Shown here: positions 52,423 to 60,742 of the stretch, in pieces | How the letters are laid out: each line of letters opens with the position of its first letter | Numbering within the stretch: the first letter of the stretch is position 1 | Source: Mycobacterium basiliense | Lineage (GTDB): Bacteria; Actinomycetota; Actinomycetes; Mycobacteriales; Mycobacteriaceae | Direction: 5' to 3' | Length of the DNA: 64,000 nucleotides | Assembly: GCF_900292015.1 (NCBI RefSeq) | Contig: NZ_LR130759.1 | Location: forward strand, 5,456,001-5,520,000 | Notes under the pieces: generated by a model | The model's input: the letters and a program-made list of their open reading frames with translations, nothing else | What the model was told of the DNA's origin: nothing | Databases searched by the model: none | Position numbers and translations under genes: made by a program

Positions 52423-53202
52423 GTGATGCCGCTCACCAGCTCGACGCCGACGACTGCCGAGCGTATCCGCAGCGCGTGCGCACGGGCCGGAGGAGCTCTC
52501 CTCGCGGTGGACCGAAAAGAACCGGTGGCCACGGCCGTACACCACCTGTTGCACGACGGATCCTTCGCCGTGGCGGTTCCCACCGAACACGGTCGCGCGG
52601 TTAACGGCGGATCACACGCACTCCTGGAGCTAACCGACTACGCCCCATTGCCCGTCCGCGAACCCGTCCGTTCCCTGGTATGGGTCCGTGGCCCACTTCA
52701 CCAGGTGCGGCCAGCAGCCGTGACCGCAATGCTCGACGAGATAGCCGCCGCCAACCCGGATCCGGTCTTGCTGCAAGTCGAGACTCCGCAATCAGGTCCC
52801 GCAGACGAGACGGAGAGCCGGTACACCCTGCTGCGGCTGCAGATCGAGTCTGTGGTGGTGACCGACTCCACCGGCGCCGAGCCGGTCAGCGTCATCGATC
52901 TGCTTGCCGCTCGACCCGATCCGTTCTGTGAAATCGAATCCACCTTGCTATGGCATCTGACCAGCGCCCATGAAGATGTCGTCGCCCGATTGGTGTCCAG
53001 GCTGCCGGCGCAGCTGCGCCGCGGACAGGTCCGCCCACTAGGCCTGGATCGCTACGGTGTGCGATTTCGGGTGGAAAGCAACGCCGGCGATCGCGACATC
53101 CGATTGCCCTTCCACCGACCGGTGGATGACATGACCGGGCTAAGCCAGGCAATCCGGGTGTTGCTGGGTTGCCCGTTCGTCAACGGGCTGCGCGCCCGCT
53201 AG
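52423..53202 (+). CDS. DUF2470 protein, heme/iron utilisation type (Rv3839 homologue)
   Basis: GTG 52423 lies 9 nt after AGGAGG (52408-52413) and gives 259 residues; ATG 52426 would give 258, the M. tuberculosis length. Similar to the HugZ/pyridoxamine-oxidase-like family with a C-terminal DUF2470 (HLTSAHEDVVARLV, DRYGVRFRVES, RLPFHRPVDD). The IdeR box just upstream fits an iron-responsive role. It precedes the LCP gene by 58 bp. Confidence 0.85.
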   Translation: MMPLTSSTPTTAERIRSACARAGGALLAVDRKEPVATAVHHLLHDGSFAVAVPTEHGRAVNGGSHALLELTDYAPLPVREPVRSLVWVRGPLHQVRPAAVTAMLDEIAAANPDPVLLQVETPQSGPADETESRYTLLRLQIESVVVTDSTGAEPVSVIDLLAARPDPFCEIESTLLWHLTSAHEDVVARLVSRLPAQLRRGQVRPLGLDRYGVRFRVESNAGDRDIRLPFHRPVDDMTGLSQAIRVLLGCPFVNGLRAR

Positions 53203-53260
53203 GTGACAATCACGCCGTCGGCCGGCTGCATTGACGGATCAACCCACGTAGGTTGTCCGG

Positions 53261-54514
53261 GTGAATGGCGATCGATCCGCGGAGCCTCCAGCATCTGGCA
53301 GGCCGCAGCGGCCGATCGCGCCACCAGCGCAGCCGTCGCGGCCCGAACCATCCCAGGTGATCCGCCGTGAAAGCCAGCCATTGCCGCGGGCGGCCGACCG
53401 CGCTGCGTCGCCGCAGCATCGCGTAAGAGCCCAGCCACCCGAAGCTCACCGGCCCGCGGGCGCCAGCGATCCGCCACGGCGGCGCGGCCCCTCTCCGTCC
53501 GGGCCGCCCCCGCGTCCGGTGGCACCGCAGGCACGGCGCAACAAGGCCAAACGCCGCTGGGGCCGGATAGCGGCGCTGAGTCTGCTGCTCATGGTGTTGC
53601 TGGCAAGCGCCGGCGTGCTGGGCGGGACACTGTGGCTGGACACCGCACTGCGACGCGAGCCCGTATTGAACGACTACCCCGATCGGCCGATGACCGGGCG
53701 GGGCACGAACTGGCTGCTGGTCGGCTCAGACAGTCGTCAGGGCATGACCGCCGAGCAGCAGCAGGACCTTGCCACCGGCGGCGACGTCGGCTCCGGGCGG
53801 ACCGACACAATACTGCTGGTGCACGTGCCGGGGTTCGGGTCCAGCACGCCGACCACCATGGTGTCGATACCGCGCGACTCGTATGTGCCGATCCCCGGTC
53901 ACGGCCGCGACAAGATCAATGCCGCATTCGCCATCGGCGGCGCCCCCTTGCTGACCCAGACGGTTGAGCGAGCCACCGGGTTGCGGATGGACCATTACGC
54001 CGAAGTCGGATTCAACGGGTTCGCCGACCTGGTCGACGCACTCGGCGGAGTGACCATGTGCCTCGCCGAGCCGATCAGCGATCCCTTGGCCGGCATCGAT
54101 CTGCCGGCCGGCTGCCAGCAGCTGAACGGCCCGAGCGCGCTGGGCTATGTCAGGTCTCGGGCCACCCCCCGGGCAGATCTGGATCGAATGGTCAACCAAC
54201 GGCAGTTCATGGCGGCATTGCTACACCGCGCCCAGCGCCCGGCGGTCTGGCTCAACCCCTGGCACTGGTACTCGGTACCGCACGCGGTGGCGGCCGCGCT
54301 GACCGTCGATCGCGGCGACCACGTGTTCGACCTCGCCCGACTCGGTTGGGCGCTACACGCCAACACCGTCGCGATGACGGTCCCAATCGGGGAGTTCACC
54401 GGCAGCGACGTCGGTTCGGTCGTGGTCTGGAATCACAGTGCGGCCGCGGAATTGTTCGACGCGTTGGCATCGGATGCACCGGTGCCTGACGAGGCGCTAA
54501 ACGGGCAACCATAA
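53261..54514 (+). CDS. LytR-CpsA-Psr (LCP) family ligase-like protein (Rv3840 homologue)
   Basis: 417 residues from GTG 53261. Cytoplasmic N-terminus very rich in Pro, Arg and Ser (about 1-95), one membrane helix (about 104-124), then an LCP domain with LLVGSDSRQG, GRTDTILLVHVPG, VSIPRDSYVPIPGHG, KINAAFAIGG and SRATPRADLDRMVNQRQF. LCP proteins attach polymers such as arabinogalactan to peptidoglycan. M. tuberculosis Rv3840 is annotated, as I recall, as a much shorter protein; this one looks full length. It lies between two iron-box regions. Confidence 0.88.
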   Translation: MNGDRSAEPPASGRPQRPIAPPAQPSRPEPSQVIRRESQPLPRAADRAASPQHRVRAQPPEAHRPAGASDPPRRRGPSPSGPPPRPVAPQARRNKAKRRWGRIAALSLLLMVLLASAGVLGGTLWLDTALRREPVLNDYPDRPMTGRGTNWLLVGSDSRQGMTAEQQQDLATGGDVGSGRTDTILLVHVPGFGSSTPTTMVSIPRDSYVPIPGHGRDKINAAFAIGGAPLLTQTVERATGLRMDHYAEVGFNGFADLVDALGGVTMCLAEPISDPLAGIDLPAGCQQLNGPSALGYVRSRATPRADLDRMVNQRQFMAALLHRAQRPAVWLNPWHWYSVPHAVAAALTVDRGDHVFDLARLGWALHANTVAMTVPIGEFTGSDVGSVVVWNHSAAAELFDALASDAPVPDEALNGQP

Positions 54515-54594
54515 CAATCACGATTTGTTATCGCAAACCACGCCGAGCGCACCATGCATTTCCCCGGAAAAGGGAGATCGAAGGCTTACTTTAC

Positions 54595-54613
54595 TTAGGT
54601 AATCCTGCCCTGG
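54595..54613. promoter_or_regulatory. IdeR-box-like site 1 upstream of bfrB
   Basis: TTAGGTAATCCTGCCCTGG keeps the TTAGGT half of the IdeR consensus but a poor second half. It lies 37 bp before a better site. Tandem IdeR sites before bfrB are known in M. tuberculosis. Confidence 0.5.
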
Positions 54614-54631
54614 CCGAATTGGTTATCGGCC

Positions 54632-54650
54632 TTAGGGAAACCTTCCCTGA
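54632..54650. promoter_or_regulatory. IdeR-box-like site 2 upstream of bfrB
   Basis: TTAGGGAAACCTTCCCTGA is an almost perfect inverted repeat (TTAGGGAA / TTCCCTGA) and matches the IdeR consensus at about 12 of 19 positions. It lies 54-72 bp upstream of the ferritin start. Confidence 0.65.
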
Positions 54651-54703
54651 CTAAGTCGAGCCTTCGTTGCAAATGCTCTTCGACCTGCACTATCCTGAGT
54701 TAC

Positions 54704-55249
54704 ATGACTGATTACGACGGACCCAAGACGAAATTCCATGCACTATTGCAGGAACAAATATTCAACGAATTCACCGCTGCCCAACAATACGTAGCAATCG
54801 CCGTATATTTCGATAGCGAAGATTTGCCGCAATTGGCGAAACACTTTTATGCCCAAGCGGTCGAAGAACGCAATCACGCGATGATGCTGGTACAGCATCT
54901 GCTCGACCGGGATCTTCGGGTCGAGGTTCCCGGGGTCGACGCGGTGCGCAACCAGTTCGGCAATCCGCGCGAGGCACTGGCCTTGGCCCTCGATCAGGAG
55001 CGTGCGGTGACCGACCAGGTCAGCCGGCTTGCCGCCGTCGCCCGCGATGAGGGCGATTTCCTCGGCGAGCAATTCATGCAGTGGTTCCTGCAGGAGCAGG
55101 TCGAAGAGGTATCGCTGATGTCCACCCTGGTGCGGATCGCCGACCGGGCCGGGGCCAACCTGTTCGAGCTGGAGAACTACGTTGCCCGCGAGGTGGAGCG
55201 GGCGCCAGCCGGCGCCGGGGCACCGCGCCCTGCGGGCGGCGCCCTCTAA
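54704..55249 (+). CDS. bfrB: Ferritin BfrB
   Basis: 181 residues, equal to M. tuberculosis BfrB. Ferroxidase ligands are visible: Glu22 (NEFTAAQQ), Glu55 and His58 (EERNHAMM), and the C-half EGDFLGEQFMQWFLQEQVEE. It stores iron as a 24-subunit cage. IdeR and iron induce it in M. tuberculosis, in keeping with the boxes upstream. The C-terminal tail (PAGAGAPRPAGGAL) is flexible. It overlaps the convergent glpQ1 by 4 nt. Confidence 0.97.
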   Translation: MTDYDGPKTKFHALLQEQIFNEFTAAQQYVAIAVYFDSEDLPQLAKHFYAQAVEERNHAMMLVQHLLDRDLRVEVPGVDAVRNQFGNPREALALALDQERAVTDQVSRLAAVARDEGDFLGEQFMQWFLQEQVEEVSLMSTLVRIADRAGANLFELENYVAREVERAPAGAGAPRPAGGAL

Positions 55250-56091
55250 CCCCCGGCGGGTGGGCCGCTACTCTCGGCGGCCCGCCCGTCCCGCAACCAC
55301 GCCTTGGTGCGGGCGGGGTGATGGGTAGCCATCCACGCCACGCCGACCCGACGGCAGAACTCGATGTCGTCGTACTCGTCCACATTCCAGCAGTACACCG
55401 CCCGCCCCTGGGCGGCCGCACGGTCCACGAGTTGCGGATAGTCCTTCAACGCCGCCAATGAAGGCCCCACCGCCGTGGCCCCGACCGCGGTGGCGGCGCT
55501 GCTCACCAGGTACCGGGCCGTCTTGCCCAGCAGCACCGTCGGCAGCAACGGCGCAGCTCGACGGATCCGCCAGACCGCGGCGGCCGAAAACGACATCACC
55601 ACCGCGCGGGACCGATCGGCGGAGGGCGGCTGGGCGATGCCGAATCGGTGCAACAGCGCCAGCACCTTACTTTCGACCAGCGAGCCGTACCGTACCGGGT
55701 GCTTGGTCTCCACGAAGATCTTCACCGGCCGATTCCAGTCCAGGACCAGCGCGACAAGTGCTTCCAGGGTCAGCAGGCTGGTGTCGCCGTGCGCACCGTC
55801 GGGGCGCCAGCTGTCGTGCCAGGCGCCGTATTCGAACTCACGCAGCTGGGCCAGCGTCATCGTGCTGACCAAGCCGGCTCCCGTCGAGGTCCGGTCCAGG
55901 TCCCGGTCGTGCACACAGACCAGATGGCCATCACGGGTCAGCCGGACGTCGCATTCCACGCCGTCAGCGCCCTCCTTGAGAGCCAGGTCGTAGGCGGCCA
56001 GTGTGTGTTCGGGGCGGGCGGCCGATGCACCGCGGTGGGCAACCACAAATGGGTGCCCAGCAAACACCTCGTCGGCCCTGGTCATCGCCAT
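55246..56091 (-). CDS. glpQ1: Glycerophosphodiester phosphodiesterase GlpQ1
   Basis: 281 residues (274 in M. tuberculosis). GDPD motif FVVAHRGASAARPEHTLAA with His/Arg catalytic residues, metal ligands in GVECDVRLTRDGHLVCVHD, and the TIM-barrel end YCWNVDEYDDIEFC. It cleaves glycerophosphodiesters to glycerol-3-phosphate and an alcohol. Start shares one base with the upstream stop (TAATG). Confidence 0.95.
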   Translation of the reverse strand: MAMTRADEVFAGHPFVVAHRGASAARPEHTLAAYDLALKEGADGVECDVRLTRDGHLVCVHDRDLDRTSTGAGLVSTMTLAQLREFEYGAWHDSWRPDGAHGDTSLLTLEALVALVLDWNRPVKIFVETKHPVRYGSLVESKVLALLHRFGIAQPPSADRSRAVVMSFSAAAVWRIRRAAPLLPTVLLGKTARYLVSSAATAVGATAVGPSLAALKDYPQLVDRAAAQGRAVYCWNVDEYDDIEFCRRVGVAWMATHHPARTKAWLRDGRAAESSGPPAGG

Positions 56092-57140
56092 TATGCCGCG
56101 GATTCCTGTCCTTCCGGCCCCTCGGCATCATCAGCACACGGCGCCGCGGCGGGCCGCTCTGAGTGCTCGGGAGGTACCACCAGCCATCGGTGCGCGGGCC
56201 GTTCGACGGGTTTCCGCTCAAATCCCTCAAGAACCTTCGCGGCGGCGCCCACGGTGCCGGCGGCAAACGCGTACGCAACCACCATCATCGCGGTGTTGTT
56301 GGCGATGCCTTGGGCGTCACTGGAAAAGCTGGTGGCGATGGCGAAGAGGGAAACGGCGTTACTGACAACCCAGGTGATCCACCACACCACGATCGATTTC
56401 TGCAGCCGCTGGTAATGATCTTCGACCCGCGCCAGCTCGATCACGTACACCGGTGCCCACAACAAATTGGCCAGCGGCAGCAGACAACCCGCCCACAACT
56501 GCCGCGTCGAACGATGATCGGGCAGGCCTCGATGCGTGAAAGCGGCGGCCCGCCGGCCGATCAGCCACTGGGTGAGCACACCGAAACAGGCCGCCATCGC
56601 CGTAAGGGCAGCGATGCTGGCGAGCACCCCCAACCAGAGCCCGACGGCCGCCACCCATGAGTTCAGCAACGTGTTGCGATTGAAGATCAACAGCGCGTAG
56701 CGCATCGCGTAGACCACCGCGGCGCCACCGAGTGCCAGGACGGTGGCGAAGAGCACGGCGCGCACCGTCGGCACCGACAGTCTCGGCTGCGACGGCGCGG
56801 CGACCTCAACAGGGCCGGGCTGGACCACCCGGTCGGCCAAGCCCCACCGTGGCATCACCGCATACCGAGGAGTCGGGCCACGGACCCGCCTTCCCCTTCG
56901 CAATCGTGGGGCGGCGCCGGGACGCACCGCGATCCACCGGAAGCCGGGGGGCAGCCGCGGCGGCGCGGGCCGACGAAGCGGGGGTGACTGGCGCGGGCCA
57001 GCCAGCATACGCCACTGTGGATCGCCGCCCGGACCTGGGGCCAGCGGCGCCATCAACGCGCCGCGACAGCGCGGACACCACACCCGTTGCCGGTCGCGCA
57101 CGTTCCACCGAGTGCCGCACTGGGAGCACACCTGGATCAC
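56091..57140 (-). CDS. Membrane protein with zinc ribbon and DUF4328 (Rv3843c homologue)
   Basis: 349 residues, GTG start. An N-terminal zinc ribbon (VCSQCGTRWNV, VWCPRCRGAL) is followed by a basic Pro/Arg-rich linker, then a four-helix membrane domain of DUF4328 type with PLANLLWAPVYVIELARV. The C-terminal tail is acidic. Function unknown; conserved in mycobacteria next to glpQ1. Confidence 0.88.
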   Translation of the reverse strand: MIQVCSQCGTRWNVRDRQRVWCPRCRGALMAPLAPGPGGDPQWRMLAGPRQSPPLRRPAPPRLPPGFRWIAVRPGAAPRLRRGRRVRGPTPRYAVMPRWGLADRVVQPGPVEVAAPSQPRLSVPTVRAVLFATVLALGGAAVVYAMRYALLIFNRNTLLNSWVAAVGLWLGVLASIAALTAMAACFGVLTQWLIGRRAAAFTHRGLPDHRSTRQLWAGCLLPLANLLWAPVYVIELARVEDHYQRLQKSIVVWWITWVVSNAVSLFAIATSFSSDAQGIANNTAMMVVAYAFAAGTVGAAAKVLEGFERKPVERPAHRWLVVPPEHSERPAAAPCADDAEGPEGQESAA

Positions 57141-57263
57141 CGCATAAGCCTATCCCCAGCGACGGAGCGGAGGGCGAGACGTAGCCCGCACCGGAGTCGG
57201 CCATTAGCAAACCCGATCCCACCCGCCATCCGGAACCCGGGAAGCGAACTCAGCTACCAACGG

Positions 57264-57352
57264 CTATCCACAGTTTCCACAGGTTTATCCACAGCAGCGC
57301 GGGGTCGTCCAGCCGCCTTCTATCGGCCAGGTTTGACTTGAACTGTGGATAA
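57264..57352. promoter_or_regulatory. Cluster of DnaA-box-like sequences
   Basis: CTATCCACA (57264-57272), TTTCCACAG (57274-57282), TTATCCACA (57285-57293) and the inverted TGTGGATAA (57344-57352). Two are perfect TTATCCACA boxes in opposite orientation. It lies far from the usual oriC (dnaA-dnaN) location, so it may be a DnaA titration or regulatory site. Confidence 0.55.
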
Positions 57353-57494
57353 CGCGATGCAAATGGGGCGCGTCGATAGACAGCCCGAAACGGGCCCGAG
57401 CGAAATGGATTGCCGCGCTAAGCATCAGTACCCGATCGGCCGCCTCGTCAAACATGTGCGCCACACGTGAACTCGGCCGGTGCGCCAACGCCAC
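57285..57494 (-). pseudogene. Possible transposase C-terminal remnant
   Basis: A 69-codon frame includes HMFDEAADRVLMLSAAIHF, which faintly recalls C-terminal tails of DDE transposases. There is no catalytic domain and no inverted repeats. Low confidence. Confidence 0.2.
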
Positions 57495-57510
57495 GCCATC
57501 GGACGGGAGA

Positions 57511-57552
57511 CAGCCCGCTCAGCCCCGCTCAGCCCCGCTCACAGCCCCGCTC
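57511..57552. repeat. 10-bp tandem repeat
   Basis: About four copies of agccccgctc, the first lacking one base and the last preceded by a two-base insertion. Could vary in copy number. Confidence 0.7.
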
Positions 57553-57659
57553 AGCGCGGAATTTTCCTAACCGAGCACCAAGCGCTATGATCGCGGACGC
57601 GACGTTCATTGTGATTCGGCTCACTGGTGGCAGGTGGCGATGCAGGTGGAAGGCGTTCC

Positions 57660-57815
57660 ATGACGACACATCCCTACGGCCCGAGGTCGACTCCACCGTC
57701 GAGTGCGTACTCCGGCTCGCCCGCCTGGAATCATGCCTACGTCTTGGCCGCACTGCGCGCCGGCCTGATCGCACTGGCATTACTCGGGGTACTCGTCCTG
57801 ATCGTGCTGTCTTAG
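57660..57815 (+). CDS. 51-residue single-pass membrane peptide upstream of sodA
   Basis: ATG 57660 with GGAAGG 6 nt upstream encodes a Pro/Ser-rich N-terminus and one hydrophobic segment at about 28-50 ending in VLVLIVLS. No family recognised. It is about 150 bp upstream of sodA on the same strand and may be cotranscribed. Confidence 0.6.
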   Translation: MTTHPYGPRSTPPSSAYSGSPAWNHAYVLAALRAGLIALALLGVLVLIVLS

Positions 57816-57963
57816 ATCCCGCCAGCCGGGGTATACGGTGATCGACTCGACAGGGGTCGTTCTTGCCTCGCGCGCGGTCATGGAGCAGGGTTTACTACGT
57901 CAGCCCGCCGCGTGGCGGAAGCCCACGCGAAAGACCTGTCAAGCGATCAATGGAAGGAATGCC

Positions 57964-58587
57964 GTGGCCGAATACACTCTGCCCGACCTGGACTGGGACT
58001 ACGGAGCGCTCGAACCGCATATCTCTGGTCAGATCAACGAACTCCACCACAGCAAGCACCACGCGACCTATGTGAAGGGCGCCAACGACGCGGTCGCCAA
58101 ACTCGAAGACGCACGCGCCAAGGATGACCACTCGGCGATCCTGCTCAACGAAAAGAACCTGGCCTTCAACCTCGCCGGCCACGTCAATCACACCATCTGG
58201 TGGAAGAACCTGTCGCCCAACGGTGGTGACAAGCCGACCGGCGAACTCGCCGCCGCTATCGACGAGGCGTTCGGATCGTTCGACAAATTCCGTGCGCAGT
58301 TCCACGCGGCCGCGACCACCGTGCAGGGCTCGGGATGGGCGGCACTGGGCTGGGACACGCTGGGCAACCGGCTGCTGATCTTCCAGGTGTACGACCATCA
58401 GACCAATTTCCCGCTGGGCATCATTCCGCTGCTGCTGCTCGACATGTGGGAGCACGCCTTCTACCTGCAGTACAAGAACGTGAAGGTCGACTTCGCCAAG
58501 GCTTTTTGGAATGTCGTGAACTGGGCCGACGTACAGTCACGGTATGAGGCGGCGACCGCGAAAACCACGGGGTTGATTTCCGGCTGA
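57964..58587 (+). CDS. sodA: Iron/manganese superoxide dismutase SodA
   Basis: GTG 57964 with GGAAGGAA upstream gives 207 residues, as in M. tuberculosis. Metal ligands are His28 ([11 protein letters not shown]), His in GHVNHTIWW, and Asp/His in [10 protein letters not shown]. The mycobacterial enzyme is exported without a classical signal peptide and removes superoxide. A longer in-frame extension to 57838 lacks family support. It is followed by a strong terminator. Confidence 0.98.
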   Translation: MAEYTLPDLDWDYGALEPHISGQINELHHSKHHATYVKGANDAVAKLEDARAKDDHSAILLNEKNLAFNLAGHVNHTIWWKNLSPNGGDKPTGELAAAIDEAFGSFDKFRAQFHAAATTVQGSGWAALGWDTLGNRLLIFQVYDHQTNFPLGIIPLLLLDMWEHAFYLQYKNVKVDFAKAFWNVVNWADVQSRYEAATAKTTGLISG

Positions 58588-58605
58588 CTCGAACACCTCA
58601 GAACT

Positions 58606-58637
58606 GGGGCGCCGCGCGAAGGATCGCACGGCGCCCC
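58606..58637 (+). terminator. Rho-independent terminator of sodA
   Basis: GGGGCGCCG (58606-58614) and CGGCGCCCC (58629-58637) form a perfect 9-bp stem with a 14-nt loop, followed by TGTCTTTGT. Confidence 0.85.
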
Positions 58638-58801
58638 TGTCTTTGTCCAGCCCGCAATATTGCGGCCCTGTGAACGCCGCCACGCCCCGGCCGTGTCGAC
58701 TTGCAACGCGCCAAAACGCCGCGCATGCTTGATTATTCGAGCTACCATTTATTCGAGTTACCAGCGTTGTTATGTCGGATGGAGGCATCGCGGAGGGCGA
58801 A

Positions 58802-59335
58802 ATGGATGCTGGGTCGGATGGACCTATCGGAGTTGCTCCCTTTCATTCTCGTGGCGCGCTGAAAGGGTTTGTCATCTCCGGACGTTGGCCCGATTCGACG
58901 AAGGAATGGGCCCAACTGCTCATGGTTGCCGTGCGGGTCGCCTCCCTGCCCGGATTGCTATCGACCACAACAGTATTCGGTGCGCGCGAGGAGCTACCCG
59001 AAGAACCCGCGCCCGGCACCGTCGGCTTGGTGCTGGCCGAAGGCACGGTTTTCGGTGAATCCGCGATCCAGCCGGGATATTTCGCCGATCACCAGCCCCC
59101 CGCCCTGCTGATGCTGCATCCCCCATCGGAAACCACGCCGTCATTGCCGGAATGCACGGGCGCGGCATCGGGATGCGTACTACTGCCGGGACTACCGTAT
59201 CTGGGCTTGGAGCATCGGGCCGCGTGGGTGGAGGCAGAAGCCGATGGCACCATCACATCGATGGTGAGTCGCGTCGGCGTCGACCCAATCAGCCACCCCG
59301 ATACCGCAATTCTGGCTATGCTGCTTGCAGCATAA
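58802..59335 (+). CDS. Conserved hypothetical protein (Rv3847 homologue)
   Basis: ATG 58802 with GGAGGG just upstream gives 177 residues, the M. tuberculosis length; an ATG at 58772 would add ten. No domain is recognised. It is acidic, with Pro-rich loops, and likely cytosolic (LKGFVISGRWPDSTKEW near the N-terminus, DTAILAMLLAA at the C-terminus). Conserved position between sodA and the manganese exporter. Confidence 0.8.
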   Translation: MDAGSDGPIGVAPFHSRGALKGFVISGRWPDSTKEWAQLLMVAVRVASLPGLLSTTTVFGAREELPEEPAPGTVGLVLAEGTVFGESAIQPGYFADHQPPALLMLHPPSETTPSLPECTGAASGCVLLPGLPYLGLEHRAAWVEAEADGTITSMVSRVGVDPISHPDTAILAMLLAA

Positions 59336-59439
59336 GGAAATTCGAACGAATCAGTTCGATCATCGAATCCAAAAATACGGGTGCCCGAACTCCATCATGC
59401 CGCTGGCGCATCCGGGTGGTGGCCGCTAGCCTGGGATCG

Positions 59440-59538
59440 TTAGCGAAGGGGAGTAGCCTCCAATCGTCGGGTCGACATGCTGGCGAAAGCCCGGCCGGCG
59501 AACCGCCCGACGGGGCGGTGGGTGAGACCTTCGACCGA
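59440..59538 (+). ncRNA. yybP-ykoY-type manganese riboswitch
   Basis: Conserved elements fit the class: AAGGGGAGTAGC at the 5' side, TCGACATGCTGGC in the central loop, CCCGG, and GGTGAGACC at the 3' side. P1 pairs CGAAGG (59444-59449) with CCTTCG (59528-59533). A second helix pairs CGTCGGG (59465-59471) with CCCGACG (59506-59512). It sits 48 bp before a UPF0016 membrane protein, a known target of this riboswitch (RF00080), and should switch that gene on when Mn2+ is high. Confidence 0.85.
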
Positions 59539-59585
59539 TGTTCGGTGACCCATGGCACCGACGACGCGTCGAAAGGTCGCCTCTT

Positions 59586-60281
59586 ATGCTCGCCGCCACA
59601 CTACTCAGCCTCGGCGTGGTTTTTCTTGCCGAACTCGGCGACCGGTCGCAGCTCATCACCTTGACGTATGCACTTCGGTATCGCTGGTGGGTCGTCATGA
59701 CCGGAGTGGCGATTGCTTCTTTTACAGTGCACGGAGCCTCAGTGGCAATCGGCCATTTCCTGGGTGCCACGCTGCCCGCCCGGCCGATGGCGTTCGCGGG
59801 CGCGTTCGCCTTCATCGTTTTTGCGGTGTGGGCCTGGCGAGAAGGCGCAGCCGCCAATAACAAGACCGCCGCGCCGCCAGAACCCCGGTTCGCCCTGCTC
59901 ACCGTGGTCTCCTCGTTCGTGCTGGCCGAACTTAGCGACAAGACGACGCTCGCGACGATCACGTTGGCCAGCGATCACAACTGGGTCGGCGTGTGGATCG
60001 GTACAACCCTTGGCATGCTCCTGGCCGACGGTCTGGCCATCGCCGCCGGGCTCCTATTACACCAGCGGCTGCCGGAGCAGCTGCTGCACGTTCTGGCCAG
60101 CGCGCTGTTCCTGCTGTTCGGACTGTGGATGTTGTTCGACACCGCGCTGGGATGGCGCTCGGTCGCCCTCGGTGTGGCCGCCGCGGTGTGTTTGGCCGCG
60201 GCAGCAGGCGCCACGGCGCAAACTCTGCGGCGGCGGCGCACGGCGCTTGCGACCGCGTCCGACTCACCTCACCTCGGTTGA
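59586..60281 (+). CDS. UPF0016/GDT1-family manganese exporter (Rv3848 homologue)
   Basis: ATG 59586 with GAAAGG upstream gives 231 residues; an ATG at 59538 overlaps the riboswitch and is less likely. Six membrane helices and the two family motifs ELGDRSQ (about 15-21) and ELSDKTT (about 118-124). This two-repeat architecture with E-x-G-D-(K/R)-(S/T) is typical of Mn2+/Ca2+ transporters. The riboswitch upstream supports manganese efflux. Near sodA, so it fits metal and oxidative stress balance. Confidence 0.9.
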   Translation: MLAATLLSLGVVFLAELGDRSQLITLTYALRYRWWVVMTGVAIASFTVHGASVAIGHFLGATLPARPMAFAGAFAFIVFAVWAWREGAAANNKTAAPPEPRFALLTVVSSFVLAELSDKTTLATITLASDHNWVGVWIGTTLGMLLADGLAIAAGLLLHQRLPEQLLHVLASALFLLFGLWMLFDTALGWRSVALGVAAAVCLAAAAGATAQTLRRRRTALATASDSPHLG

Positions 60282-60742
60282 GCAGCACTCAACGACATCC
60301 GCGTCACTCGGACCCCGCCGACGACCTCCCCCCGACGATTTCGACGCACCCACCAGGACGCAGCACGTCGTCCGCCGTCCACACCACACACCTAGACAGC
60401 AAAGCAGCCCATCGACGGGTTTTCGCGATTTGCAGGTTGCCCAAACCACCGCTGACCCCTCTGACGAACCCCGCACCAACCCCTTGTCTGCGCCCACAAC
60501 GAAGGTTCCCCGCAGCGGTCCGCAACCCGTATTCTGCGGATAGCCTGTGAAATCCGTTCATACTGTGGACACCTCACCGATTCGGTTAGACCCTCATCGA
60601 TGGGGTCTTGGTAGCCGGGCCTGCCCGCGGGCGCCCAATCCCCGCTGGTTTGCACTTGGTTGTGGAGATAACTGTCGCTACCATGATCAGCAAATACATA
60701 TAGATAAGCGTTCAATCTTAAAGCTCGGTGGAGGTCATATCG
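60282..60742. other. 461-bp espR upstream region
   Basis: No gene supported. A hairpin AGACCC/GGGTCT lies at 60588-60608. The last 60 bp are AT-rich (acatatagataagc) and hold the likely promoter. A long upstream regulatory region before espR is also known in M. tuberculosis. Confidence 0.5.
60588..60608. terminator. Hairpin AGACCC-N9-GGGTCT
   Basis: Six-bp perfect stem whose loop contains ATCGAT. No T-run follows. It could end the transporter transcript or act in the espR leader. Confidence 0.35.

Larger units (their letters stand above)
57141..57659. other. 519-bp intergenic region with DnaA-box-like cluster and short repeats
   Basis: No clear gene. It holds DnaA-box-like 9-mers (57264-57352), a minus-strand short frame resembling a transposase tail (57285-57494), and a 10-bp tandem repeat (57511-57552). 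In M. tuberculosis a transposase gene (Rv3844) is annotated around here, as I recall. Confidence 0.6.

Noticed and set aside
57264..57352. Chromosomal origin of replication
   Set aside because: DnaA-like boxes are present but dnaA, dnaN and rpmH are not nearby, so oriC is not supported.
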